A program made the position numbers and the translations under genes. 64,000 nt of DNA from Rhynchopus sp. YZ270_cl-10 (Eukaryota; Euglenozoa; Diplonemea; Diplonemida; Diplonemidae). Where the stretch lies: the NCBI GenBank assembly GCA_964035575.1, contig OZ037904.1, positions 1,054,001 through 1,118,000 of the forward strand. Direction: 5' to 3'. Positions 53,261 to 62,260 of the stretch are shown here, piece by piece (position 1 is the first letter of the stretch; each line of letters begins with the position of its first letter). Below the pieces are notes generated by a model. The model worked only from the letters and a program-made list of their open reading frames with translations, made no database searches and was not told the origin of the DNA.

Positions 53261-54286
53261 ATGGCAACCGAACCAAGCGACACCCTTGCGGATGCTCTAG
53301 CAAGCAAAGCCACCCGCATCCAACTCCTCGAGCACACTGTAGAAAAGCGGATTGCGAATTTGACGTATCTGCGCCGCTTCTTCGACGACGGGTCCTCAGT
53401 CATGTGGATGAACGTTGTGCGCATCACACGTGCTGATTTGGACACTCACTTCGCGTCTAACCCTTCTGTAACACACGACCGACTCTACGGATGGTTTGCG
53501 TTAGGTCTATCCTTGGCGGGTCTACTCTCGCTGCAGAATGGCCGCCAATTTGTCAACGTCGTGTCAACCCTGCTCAATGAATGGGAGTATCAGACCTCTT
53601 CCGGAGTAGGCCGCATGCTGAAGGACCTCAAGACAAAGACCGCACGACGTCGCTCTGTAGCAGAGGCAACGGCAGACCCGCCGGGACTGCCTGCCTCAGC
53701 TTCCTTTGCATCTAATGAGGTGACTGCAGAAGGAACGGAGTCTACACCTACACCGGGGCATTCGCCGTCTAATCATGGTGGCGTGACAGGGAAGCATACA
53801 GTGCACAAATATTTGTGTCAACCGTCGGTCCCAACGTCGTTGTGCTACGCAGAAACCATTCTCTGTCTGTGTGATGTGCTGCTCTTCATATACCGTAAGT
53901 TTTTGGATTATGATTCGGAGGACCTCAGAAAGGTGATCGATATTGACAAGAAGCTGAAGCACCACTTCTTTGGGTTGCTTTCGCGTGAGTTGGAGATCGT
54001 CGCGGAAGAGAGACTGCGGAGGGTGCAGGTGTCGTTGGGGATGCGTTTTGAGGGGCTTACGTCGCCTGAGGACAGACGCAAAGCAGGGCGGGGTACCGTA
54101 GCACCGCTGCAAGGGGCACATCCACATGGCACGATGCCCGCACCGCTGACAACGTTCGGATCTGGTGTGCTCAATGAGGCGTGTCTCTCAGGCAGTGATG
54201 ACGACGACGAGCCCGCCTCAGGACACAGACGCATCACGGATATGCCCGTCCCGCTGGCAGGGACACCCTCTGCAAGCCCGTTGTAG
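53261..54286 (+). CDS. Unknown protein with conserved-looking helical domain
   Basis: The 341-residue protein has two helical regions: residues about 5-130, starting with a short coiled coil and containing DRLYGWFALGLSLAGLLSL, and about 190-260, with LCYAETILCLCDVLLFIYRK and a charged helix after it. The second region has the look of a conserved domain but I cannot name it. The link (135-185) and the tail (after 265) are Ser/Pro/Gly-rich and probably flexible, with an acidic SGSDDDDEPAS. The hydrophobic stretches are short and amphipathic, so a soluble protein is more likely than a membrane one. The ATG at 53261 follows a run of AACAA typical of local start contexts. Confidence 0.7.
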   Translation: MATEPSDTLADALASKATRIQLLEHTVEKRIANLTYLRRFFDDGSSVMWMNVVRITRADLDTHFASNPSVTHDRLYGWFALGLSLAGLLSLQNGRQFVNVVSTLLNEWEYQTSSGVGRMLKDLKTKTARRRSVAEATADPPGLPASASFASNEVTAEGTESTPTPGHSPSNHGGVTGKHTVHKYLCQPSVPTSLCYAETILCLCDVLLFIYRKFLDYDSEDLRKVIDIDKKLKHHFFGLLSRELEIVAEERLRRVQVSLGMRFEGLTSPEDRRKAGRGTVAPLQGAHPHGTMPAPLTTFGSGVLNEACLSGSDDDDEPASGHRRITDMPVPLAGTPSASPL

Positions 54287-54699
54287 CGCTCCCAGCTAAG
54301 GGGTGCTTAGGGGGTGCTGGTGTGTGGGGGGGTGGGTGATGGGGAAGCCTGCGTGGGTGGTGGTCATCCAGCTATGGGCTTGGACCAACAGTTGACAGTG
54401 ATGTGGTGTTGGGGGGAGGTGGGCTAGAGGGCCTTATGCATGGGGAATGTTCCCAAAGAATATTGAAGCCCTCCCCTCTTTGTAGTTTCCTTTTACATTT
54501 TCTGTTGCAGGGTATTTGTGCTTTTCATCCAACTGACATCGTACGGTTAGCGGTGTGCCTGCATTAATAACTTCACTTTTTGTCTTCACATCCTTAGAGG
54601 TTATTTGAAGAAAAACCCGATTGACGCCAGAATCATCGCCTCTCGTTTTCCAATGGAAACCCCCATTTTTTTATTACACAGAAAGACACAAAAACCTAA
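54287..54699. other. Spacer
   Basis: G-rich after the stop, then T-rich. No gene or repeat family identified. TTACACAG at about 54674-54681 is a candidate acceptor 18 bases before the kinase ATG. Confidence 0.5.
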
Positions 54700-56124
54700 A
54701 TGGGTGTCCTCGAGGATGAGTATACCATTGGTGAGGAGCTGGGACGAGGCCACTACAGTGTTGTATACGCTGCAAGCAGGATTGTGGACGGGCAACAGTT
54801 CGCAGCTAAGGTGATTGACAAGGCAACACTTGCACCAAACGAGGCTGAAGAGGTGCACCGCGAGGTAGCCATCCTTGCCGAGATAGCAGGACACGAGCGC
54901 ATCAGCCGTTATGAGGCGCACTATGAAACAGAGACCACGCTCACCATCATCATCGAGCTGCTTCATGGTGGCGAGCTCTTCACAGAAATCGTCAAACGCC
55001 AGCACTACTCCGAAACAGATGCCCAAGTGGTCACCCTCAACCTCCTCCAAGCAATCCAACACTTCCACAGCAAAGCAATCATCCACCGCGACCTCAAACC
55101 CGAGAACATCCTCCTCGCCGGCAACGTTGTCACCGACGTCAAACTCACCGACTTCGGCTTCGCAGAGCGTGTCTCCTCAAAAGGCTTGACACGCTGCTGT
55201 GGCACCCCCCTCTACATCGCCCCTGAAGTGCTCAAAGCCGGCCTCTTCAAAACAGGCGAACCCTACGGCATCGTGGCAGATCTCTGGTCTCTCGGGGTGA
55301 TTGTGTATATTTTGTTGTGCGGATACCCACCGTTCAGGGGGAGGTCCACAAATGAACAGTTTAAGGCGATTGTGAAAGGGATGTACTCATTCCCGCAGAA
55401 CAAAGTGTGGGGTATGATCTCGGATGAGGCGAAGGATTTTGTGGGGAATCTGTTAGTGGCGGAACCGGAAGATAGGATGTGCGCGGACAAGGCATTGCAG
55501 CACCCATGGATTTTAGAGGCCATAGAGCAGGTGAAAACTCAGTCGGCAGAATCTGCGTCGCGTTTGCACACTCATTTGGGAGAGACAGTTACTAATTTGA
55601 TGGAATTCAATGCATCTCAACAATGGCGTAAAGGGATTAACGGTGTTGAGGCAATAACAAGGCTACGTTATGCTGCCGCCTGTAAGCATCTGAACATAAG
55701 ACCGAACTCTGAAATTGAAAAAATATTTTCTGAGGCGACTTCGCTCGATATGCGGACACTTGACCTTACACGGAACTATCTTGGTCCTAAAGGGTTGCTA
55801 GCATTGCTCCCTATGATACAGGATAGGCACTCGATAGAGGATGTGATTCTGAGGAAAAACGGTGTAAACAATACTGTAATCGAACTGCTCTGTCAGGTGC
55901 TGAAATCGCACAGAGGTGTCCGTTCGATTGATCTCGCAAAAAACCCCATTAGTCACATAGCCGGACGCCACCTCCTGACGCTTCTCCAAAACAACACCCG
56001 GATAACACAGTTGGATATCAGCGAGACAGCGCTGTTGGATTCGACTCTCCTCAAAATTGCGACCCGTTTAGAACGTAACAAAGCTGCGTTGCAAGCCGCC
56101 AGAGAGAAAGGGGAGGAGGCTTGA
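54700..56124 (+). CDS. CaMK-like serine/threonine kinase with C-terminal leucine-rich repeats
   Basis: This 474-residue protein starts with a complete kinase domain (about residues 8-270): Gly loop LGRGHYSVVY, ATP Lys37 in FAAKVIDK, catalytic HRDLKPEN, DFGFAE and GTPLYIAPEVL. The pattern and the subsequent helix FNASQQWRKGINGVEAITRL resemble calcium/calmodulin-dependent kinases and their autoinhibitory tail. The region from about 340 on has leucine-rich repeats of the ribonuclease-inhibitor type (LDLTRNYLGPKGLLALLP, IDLAKNPISHIAGRHLL, LDISETALLDSTLL). A kinase followed by LRRs in one chain is not the usual CaMK layout and suggests a scaffold or targeting function. All catalytic residues are present, so it should be active. 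Confidence 0.9.
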   Translation: MGVLEDEYTIGEELGRGHYSVVYAASRIVDGQQFAAKVIDKATLAPNEAEEVHREVAILAEIAGHERISRYEAHYETETTLTIIIELLHGGELFTEIVKRQHYSETDAQVVTLNLLQAIQHFHSKAIIHRDLKPENILLAGNVVTDVKLTDFGFAERVSSKGLTRCCGTPLYIAPEVLKAGLFKTGEPYGIVADLWSLGVIVYILLCGYPPFRGRSTNEQFKAIVKGMYSFPQNKVWGMISDEAKDFVGNLLVAEPEDRMCADKALQHPWILEAIEQVKTQSAESASRLHTHLGETVTNLMEFNASQQWRKGINGVEAITRLRYAAACKHLNIRPNSEIEKIFSEATSLDMRTLDLTRNYLGPKGLLALLPMIQDRHSIEDVILRKNGVNNTVIELLCQVLKSHRGVRSIDLAKNPISHIAGRHLLTLLQNNTRITQLDISETALLDSTLLKIATRLERNKAALQAAREKGEEA

Positions 56125-57000
56125 AAGGGGGGAGCAATGACATGGGGGGTTATTTATATTTGAGAGAGGTGTCGAGAGAGCACCTCCGTTCTCTTTTCTA
56201 GCTATGTTTTAAAAAAAAACCATCTTTTTTCTCCCCAGTGTCTGCTGTCCGCCAATGGTGGCGGTTTTTTGCGAAGGCGTTTTGATGGTTCTCTTTTTAT
56301 TCAGTGTCCCAAACAAAAAAAAAATTACATTGGGGTAAAAACATAGTTTTTTTGGCCACCGAAGAAATGGTGTCAACGGAGTCGGACACACACAATCTTT
56401 GCCATCTTTGTGTATGTAAGATGATGTGTGTGTTTTGATAACGAATAGGGGTAATTCTTGCGCAGAATATGTCCCAAATAGTGTGTGCAAGATGTGTGTG
56501 TGCACGAGAGGCACATTCATCTTTCAAGTGTTCTTGTCTATCGCCATGTTCCACTTTGAGGGACTACATACTATTATTATGCTTTTTCGACACTCACAAC
56601 CAACAAAAACAACATGATTAGTTACATGGGACAATATTCCGCACAGGAAGTACCCCATCCCTGATGTGTCACATACACATCACAAAAAGCCCTCCCCCAA
56701 ACAACACACCCCCCTGCTGAGACCCATTTACGTTTCAAATAAAAGTAAACAAACACACACAAATGTTTTCTCCTTGCAACGTTGTCAGCCCTCCCCCCGG
56801 CCCCCCTTTAAAATCCTGACACCTCCAGAAACTTTCCATTTTTTCTCGTTTTCTTTATTCGGTTGCCTGCTACGTTGGTCATCTTCTCAAAGGGAAAACG
56901 CTCAAGGGGTCGACCTCACCAGTTGTGTCAGTGTCCCCGACATGGAGAGGTGAACATCAAAGCTACACGTTAAAAAAAAAAACCACAAGGTTGCCAACCA
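56125..57000. other. Non-coding region with inverted module G and family-B repeat
   Basis: At 56426-56474 a copy of module G is present in reverse orientation (GATAACGAATAGGGGTAATT, CTTGCGCAGAATATGTCCC). A family-B repeat follows at 56490-56529 in forward orientation. Near the next gene the sequence is pyrimidine-rich. No gene is seen. Confidence 0.55.
56490..56529 (+). repeat. Family-B dispersed repeat
   Basis: The copy reads GATGTGTGTGTGCACGAGAG then GCACATTCATCTTTCAAGTG, the fullest member of the family. Other copies: 12490, 44371, 49829, 51638 and 62848, all on the + strand. Confidence 0.75.
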
Positions 57001-59016
57001 ATGGGGGTATCCCAGCAGAACTGCTCGGTGTACTCCCCAGCATCCCCTACGTTTCCTGGCAATGGCGGGTTCAGCACTTTTGCAGACCCAGGACTGGAAC
57101 TGGAGATCGTACGGGTCGCTTACGAGGACGGCGATACAGTAGCGATCCCTGGAGGGTCTGTGGGTGTCGTGCTGAAGGCGCGCTATGGGACGAAAGGCGA
57201 CATGAAGAACGTAACAGACCTGGTGCATGGTGAAGTATCCTGTGGGGGCATATCACTGCAGGTAAACACAGAGCGGATTGCACCAGAAATGACACTTCGG
57301 AGGGCGGCCCTCAGAACGCTAACCATCGTGTACTCAACCCTCCAATGTGCGGCAGTGGTCGTGCACTGTGCGGACCCCACTCTCTCAGGGCGATACCCCC
57401 CTAGCGGTAGGTTCAACGACCGTCGTTTGTACACAAACCCGAGCGGCTGTACCGTCTATTGGGCTGCAGGGCGGTGGCAGATTGCGAACCCACAACGGCG
57501 TGTTGTTGCGTTGTCGCCGGAGATGGGAATCTTTTTGTGTCTCTCCCCAGCGTCGGTGCCGGAGTGGGAGTCTTCTCGGATTGACAAGGATTTGGTGTTC
57601 TCTGTTTCGGCACTGATCGATCCTGATGAGGTGCGGGCACAGCATCAACGTGAGTCGGAAGGCCAGCAAAGTGGAGTCTCTGCGCAACGTGCCTGCATGC
57701 TACGCATGAGCCACCCACGTATACAAAAGGAGAAGTTCTCATATGAGTCGAAGCTCGCACAGTCCAAGGAGCAGGTCAAAGTGCAGACCATGGCAACCAT
57801 GTTCCCCACTCTCAAGAACTGTGCCCTGCAGACCGCACCGCAAGACCTGCACCATGCGCATGCTTCACCACTGACGCACACCCAGACCATCGCACCGCCT
57901 AACCCACCTGACGACTGGGCGCAAATGATACGAACAGGGAATACTGATGGTATTACATGGCTGTACGCTCCTGTTGACTTTGCGGAGAAGCAGGGTGGGA
58001 CCATTTCTGCTAGCTTGGTACGGTCTGCGTGGGACAAAGCGACGAGGATTGTCACGAAACTGTTATCATCGTGCGGCGTCCAGCCGGTGGTGCGCGCTGG
58101 CGAAGCAGACGGTGGACGGCCTACGAGCAGGAGGGAGGTGAAGGGGATGATACGGTCGAAGGCGCAGTATGGGTTGTTGATTGACATCATCACGACACGC
58201 CGTTGTGTGTACACTGGGGAGCCGCACAGCATTGCGAACCAGCTGTACAGGTACGTGGCGCAGAAGTATCCTATTATGGTCAAGTTTACGTTCATCGGCA
58301 TCACCGACAATGCGAGCAAACGTGTTGCGCGCGATATGTTTTTCAAAGGGAACCTAGCTGCAGAACTGGCAGGGCAGGGCAGTGTAGGGCGGCCCATGCG
58401 GAGCAATGCCAACATGAACCCATTGGACGCCGTCGACAACGAACATCAGTACCTCACCAACCCAAACTCCGATTATGAGCAAGAATACTACCGAGGGCTA
58501 GGCGAGGAACGGCAAATCCTCCGAGAGCGAATCCGCAAACAACGATACGTTCGCACAAAGTTTGTCCCCGACCCACCTCCAAACTGGCTCGTCACCCTCG
58601 AAGAACAGAAACGAAAACGGGCGATGCCCACTACCCCTGATGCGGGCAGTGCTGACGAGCCTAGCACAGAGGACGACGTTGTGACTGACCACGACCCTGT
58701 CGCCAGCCCTCAGGTTGTGCAGGAGGACTGCCTAGAAGTGGAAGGGATCTTCGACCCAAAGCGGTCACGCATGCACGGCACGGGAATGGAGGCACCAATT
58801 ATGTCTCTCATCGCGAAGTCACGTCGTCTGACCAAACATGAACGGCACAGCAGCGTAAAACGCATGATAGCAGACTCACAGAAGCTCTTCGAGTGGCCAA
58901 GGCAGACCTTTGTCCGTGTATCCGAGAGGGCGAAGGTGTATGAACGTTACCCAATAGCGATCCCTGCAACTAAGAGTATTGTGCCCGATGCCACACCCAT
59001 GCAGGCGGAGGAATGA
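57001..59016 (+). CDS. Large protein of unknown function
   Basis: This 671-residue protein is not recognised. The first 230 residues look globular and beta-rich (LELEIVRVAYEDGDTVAIPG, GCTVYWAAGRWQIANPQ). A second folded-looking part lies at about 310-480 (WLYAPVDFAEKQGG, VKFTFIGITDNASKR). The last 190 residues are charged, with basic and acidic clusters (RKQRYVRTKFVPDPPPNW, RSRMHGTG) and probably disordered. There is no signal peptide or membrane helix. The ATG at 57001 follows ACCA and an A run; the next in-frame ATG is much further in and would remove conserved-looking sequence. Confidence 0.7.
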   Translation: MGVSQQNCSVYSPASPTFPGNGGFSTFADPGLELEIVRVAYEDGDTVAIPGGSVGVVLKARYGTKGDMKNVTDLVHGEVSCGGISLQVNTERIAPEMTLRRAALRTLTIVYSTLQCAAVVVHCADPTLSGRYPPSGRFNDRRLYTNPSGCTVYWAAGRWQIANPQRRVVALSPEMGIFLCLSPASVPEWESSRIDKDLVFSVSALIDPDEVRAQHQRESEGQQSGVSAQRACMLRMSHPRIQKEKFSYESKLAQSKEQVKVQTMATMFPTLKNCALQTAPQDLHHAHASPLTHTQTIAPPNPPDDWAQMIRTGNTDGITWLYAPVDFAEKQGGTISASLVRSAWDKATRIVTKLLSSCGVQPVVRAGEADGGRPTSRREVKGMIRSKAQYGLLIDIITTRRCVYTGEPHSIANQLYRYVAQKYPIMVKFTFIGITDNASKRVARDMFFKGNLAAELAGQGSVGRPMRSNANMNPLDAVDNEHQYLTNPNSDYEQEYYRGLGEERQILRERIRKQRYVRTKFVPDPPPNWLVTLEEQKRKRAMPTTPDAGSADEPSTEDDVVTDHDPVASPQVVQEDCLEVEGIFDPKRSRMHGTGMEAPIMSLIAKSRRLTKHERHSSVKRMIADSQKLFEWPRQTFVRVSERAKVYERYPIAIPATKSIVPDATPMQAEE

Positions 59017-59477
59017 GGAAGGTGTTCCACGAAGGTGGCAGGAAGGCAGATTGTTTTGTTGTGAGGAACCAGAGGCAACGTGAGGGGAAAAAACGTGATA
59101 TTCAGTTCGTCACTACATATGTTTCTTTCTTTCTTGTGTTTCCGACTGACCTGCCCTCTGGACCCTTCTTCCGAATGGGTTTCTTTTTGGGAGGCAGAAA
59201 AATTAGAGAATGACTAGGCAAATAAATCATGAGCTTTTTGTGGCCCCCTCCCCTACCTCCCCTCTCTCCCTCACCCATTAGGAAATTCCATTGGCCGTGG
59301 CAACTATTTTTCTTTTTTACCTTCCTTTCCGCCCCAGCATTTTTGGTGACATAGTGCCCAATTGATTAAAATTTCTACTTTTATTTTTCAAACCAACCCC
59401 CCTCCCTCCCTCCCTCCCTCCAGGTAATTTCTTTTTACAAAAAGCAAATTGTAGTTCCAACTGCACATTTCTTTACT
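59017..59477. other. Spacer with CCCT microsatellite and acceptor
   Basis: The end of the spacer is a pyrimidine tract with tandem CCCT units (about 59399-59421) closing in CTCCAG, a textbook acceptor 54 bases before the next ATG. No gene. Confidence 0.55.
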
Positions 59478-61274
59478 ATGAGCGACAGTAGGAGTAGTAC
59501 GAACAGCAACAGCAACAGCGCGAATGGGATGGCCACTGGCGACCATGCCCTGCTAACGCTCAATGGCGAGCGCCACGCCTCTGCCGACAGCATCTGCAGC
59601 GAGGTCAGCTCCATCGCCCCCAACTCCCTTGGCGGAAACAGCACCCGCAGCACCTTCCAGGACACACTTCTCAACTCCGTCAACACGCTTCTTGGCGTTG
59701 GCGTCCTCTCTTTGCCCTACGCCTTTGCCAAGGGAGGCTGGCTTGTTGCACCCCTCGCCATCCTCATCGCCCTCTGCGCAGGCTACACAGCATTTGCCCT
59801 AGGTATCATACAACGTGACATCATCAAGGTAACACCACCTCTCGGTGTTGCTGCTTCGGCATCAGGGTATTACCTGCGGTGCATCGTCTCCTCTGATAAT
59901 GGTGTACGGCGGTACGTGAGGCAGCTCACCGAACAATGTCCGATTCTTGATGCGGCTGTGGTAGACAACGTTGAGCACGCATTGGCGAAGGATAAAAAGC
60001 AGAGTGACGAATCTGGTCGGTCCTCCGCTGTGAGCGGGTATGAGCGTGTGACCACTGTGGACCTGCCGTCGAAGGAGATTCGCGCTGAGCACTCCAAAGG
60101 TATCTGGGTGATTACTTGGTTGGGCAAGCAAGACCCGAGATGGCTGATGGAATACGAAGGTCCCTTGACACAGGAGCAGACACAGCCTGTGGTGAATGAT
60201 GTTGAGGCTGGGGAAGGCTGCAAGCTGTTGGAAAGCAAGACGAAGCTTGTGCGGGTCGCTTTTGACGAGCCGCCGAAGGCAGACAGGTTGGAGCAGTACC
60301 CGGACATTGGGCATGCATCGTTTGGAAAGGCGGGTGATGTGTTCTTGAACGGTCTGTTCATCGGTGAGTTGTATCTGTTTCTGGTGTCGATGACGATTCT
60401 TGCCGTGAAGAGCATTGAGGTGGTGGCGACGGACTTCACGAAGTTGGAGGTCACGGTGCTCTTCGCCGCTGCGTGCGTCCCACAGATTATGGTCAGAGAC
60501 TTCTCGAAGCTGACGGTGCTGTCGTTCCTCGGAGTGTTCTCCTGCGCAATCATTCTGGTCTCATTGGTGTACTTTGGTGTCTCTACGTCTACCGACCTTC
60601 CACGTGGCTCAGGCTCCCTGCAGAACTATTCAAAGGACACGGATGTGTTCAAATTCGACAACTTCTCCTACGCCTTTTCACTGGTGATGGGTTCTTTCGC
60701 AGGTCACTCCCTCTTCCCTTCCTTCCGTGCAGACATGCGCCGCCCTGTAGGCTACAAACGGGTCATCCACTTAAGCTTTTTCATCTGCGCTCTCTACTAC
60801 TTGGTTGTCGGTGTTATGGGATACATGATGTACGGCAACGAGGTGAGCGATATTGTAACGTTGGACTTTCCACAGGACAAATGGGAGACGAAGGCTGTCT
60901 CTGTGTGCATTGCCGTGGTGTCCTACTCGAAGTACGGTCTTGCCAGCAACTGTCTGTGCACATCTCTTGAGGCTCTGGCAGCAACACACCTTAAAGCACC
61001 ACGCAGCTGGTTCGTCTACGCACCACTCCGTCTTGGCATGACTGTCCTTGCTGCAGCAGGCGCGATGCTCATTCCAGGGTTTGGCACTGTAATGGCCTTC
61101 CTTGGTGCAGCAGTATCCTGTGTCATCTCCCTCGTCTTCCCCTTGGCAGCGTACCTCCGCCTATTAGGCGCAAGGATGAGCTTCGGTACCTGGATCATGA
61201 ACTGTATCCTGCTCATCATCTGTACCTACTTCTGTGTAACCGGAACAGTAAACTCGCTTGGGTTTGCTCTGTAG
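59478..61274 (+). CDS. Amino-acid/auxin permease family transporter
   Basis: This 598-residue membrane protein belongs to the AAAP family (vacuolar-type or neutral amino-acid transporters). The first transmembrane segment has the signature SVNTLLGVGVLSLPYAFAKG (residues about 73-92), and about 11 membrane segments can be counted, the last ending close to the C-terminus. Residues 1-60 are a Ser/Asn-rich cytosolic head. Between segments 2 and 3 lies an unusual hydrophilic loop of about 160 residues (about 120-280), longer than typical. The family moves amino acids with protons across plasma or vacuolar membranes; substrate and location are unknown. The ATG follows the CTCCAG acceptor by 54 bases. 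Confidence 0.9.
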   Translation: MSDSRSSTNSNSNSANGMATGDHALLTLNGERHASADSICSEVSSIAPNSLGGNSTRSTFQDTLLNSVNTLLGVGVLSLPYAFAKGGWLVAPLAILIALCAGYTAFALGIIQRDIIKVTPPLGVAASASGYYLRCIVSSDNGVRRYVRQLTEQCPILDAAVVDNVEHALAKDKKQSDESGRSSAVSGYERVTTVDLPSKEIRAEHSKGIWVITWLGKQDPRWLMEYEGPLTQEQTQPVVNDVEAGEGCKLLESKTKLVRVAFDEPPKADRLEQYPDIGHASFGKAGDVFLNGLFIGELYLFLVSMTILAVKSIEVVATDFTKLEVTVLFAAACVPQIMVRDFSKLTVLSFLGVFSCAIILVSLVYFGVSTSTDLPRGSGSLQNYSKDTDVFKFDNFSYAFSLVMGSFAGHSLFPSFRADMRRPVGYKRVIHLSFFICALYYLVVGVMGYMMYGNEVSDIVTLDFPQDKWETKAVSVCIAVVSYSKYGLASNCLCTSLEALAATHLKAPRSWFVYAPLRLGMTVLAAAGAMLIPGFGTVMAFLGAAVSCVISLVFPLAAYLRLLGARMSFGTWIMNCILLIICTYFCVTGTVNSLGFAL

Positions 61275-62095
61275 TGGTGTAGGCTTGATCAGATTTTTTG
61301 TTTTGTTTTTTTTTTTGATTGTGTCCAGAGCGACCATTCATGTTTTAGTTTCTTTTTTTTTGTCAGGTAGCCAATCTGTGAGGCTTAGGTGGGCATCTAC
61401 ACGCTATTGGTTATCTATGTTTTTGGTTTTTTTTTCATTCTGACAAAATTTTGTTTTGTTTTGTTTGCACTATCAACTTTTTTTTGTTTTTGCACTCTGC
61501 CTTTTGTTCTGAGGGAAGTCAGACTATCATTTTCAGGATTTTTTTTGTTTTGTTTTGAATGTCTGTCTTGTCAGTGGACCATCTTTGCACCTCCAGCGTC
61601 ACCTTTTGCTTTGGTGCTAAAGCACATTGAGTGGAACACCCCCCCAGGCACATCTTGTTTTATCGTTAAACTCTTTCCCAGTTTATTTAGGTGACTAAGT
61701 AGAGGAGAGACTTAGGACATCTTATCATATCCAGGCTTACAACAAACACCGGTGGGGGTAAAAAATTAAGGTGTGTTTTTGGGGTTTTACAAAACTCCAA
61801 ATAAGGTTTTTTTACCTCATCGGTGGTGGTTGTATATTATTTTGACTTTTTTTGCACTTCTGTTAAGTTCAGTTACTGATTTCGAAGAGGGGGTGAACAG
61901 AAACAAAATAATAAGACCAATTGTCTCGATCCTCTTTTTCACACTCACACAAACATCTTATATATTCAGTCGGTGGACCCTCTTCTTGAAGTGGTCCATC
62001 CTCAGTCGCTAAGACCGACTGCTAAAAAAAACACACAGCCATCATACATGCATGCAGTTCCATGAAAGGGGCATCAGGGGGGAAGGTGTAGTCAC
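61275..62095. other. Non-coding region with repeats and a possible small RNA fold
   Basis: No gene. A family-C repeat lies at 61689-61730. At 61967-62021 the arms CAGTCGGT and ACCGACTG enclose a second stem TGGACC/GGTCCA, giving a compact fold. T-rich tracts fill the rest. Confidence 0.45.
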
Positions 62096-62251
62096 ATGGC
62101 GGACCAGTCAAAGGGGACTATTATTGGTGGAACTTACTAGTCGCAACGAAAAATACTAAACTATTAGTGTTGCTGGTGTAACGCTAGTCGTAAAACAATA
62201 GTCATTTGTATTAGTAGCTCTACCAGTAGTCCCCCTGATTAGTCTGCCGTG
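62096..62251. mobile_element. 156-bp MITE with perfect 9-bp target duplication
   Basis: TGTAGTCAC occurs at 62087-62095 and again at 62252-62260. Between them the ends are inverted: ATGGCGGACCAGTCAAAGGG on the left against CACGGCAGACTAATCAGGGG read from the right, extending with mismatches for about 40 bases. A 9-base duplication is typical of Mutator-like elements, so this is probably a non-autonomous MULE-type MITE. Nothing is encoded. Confidence 0.75.
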
Positions 62252-62260
62252 TGTAGTCAC

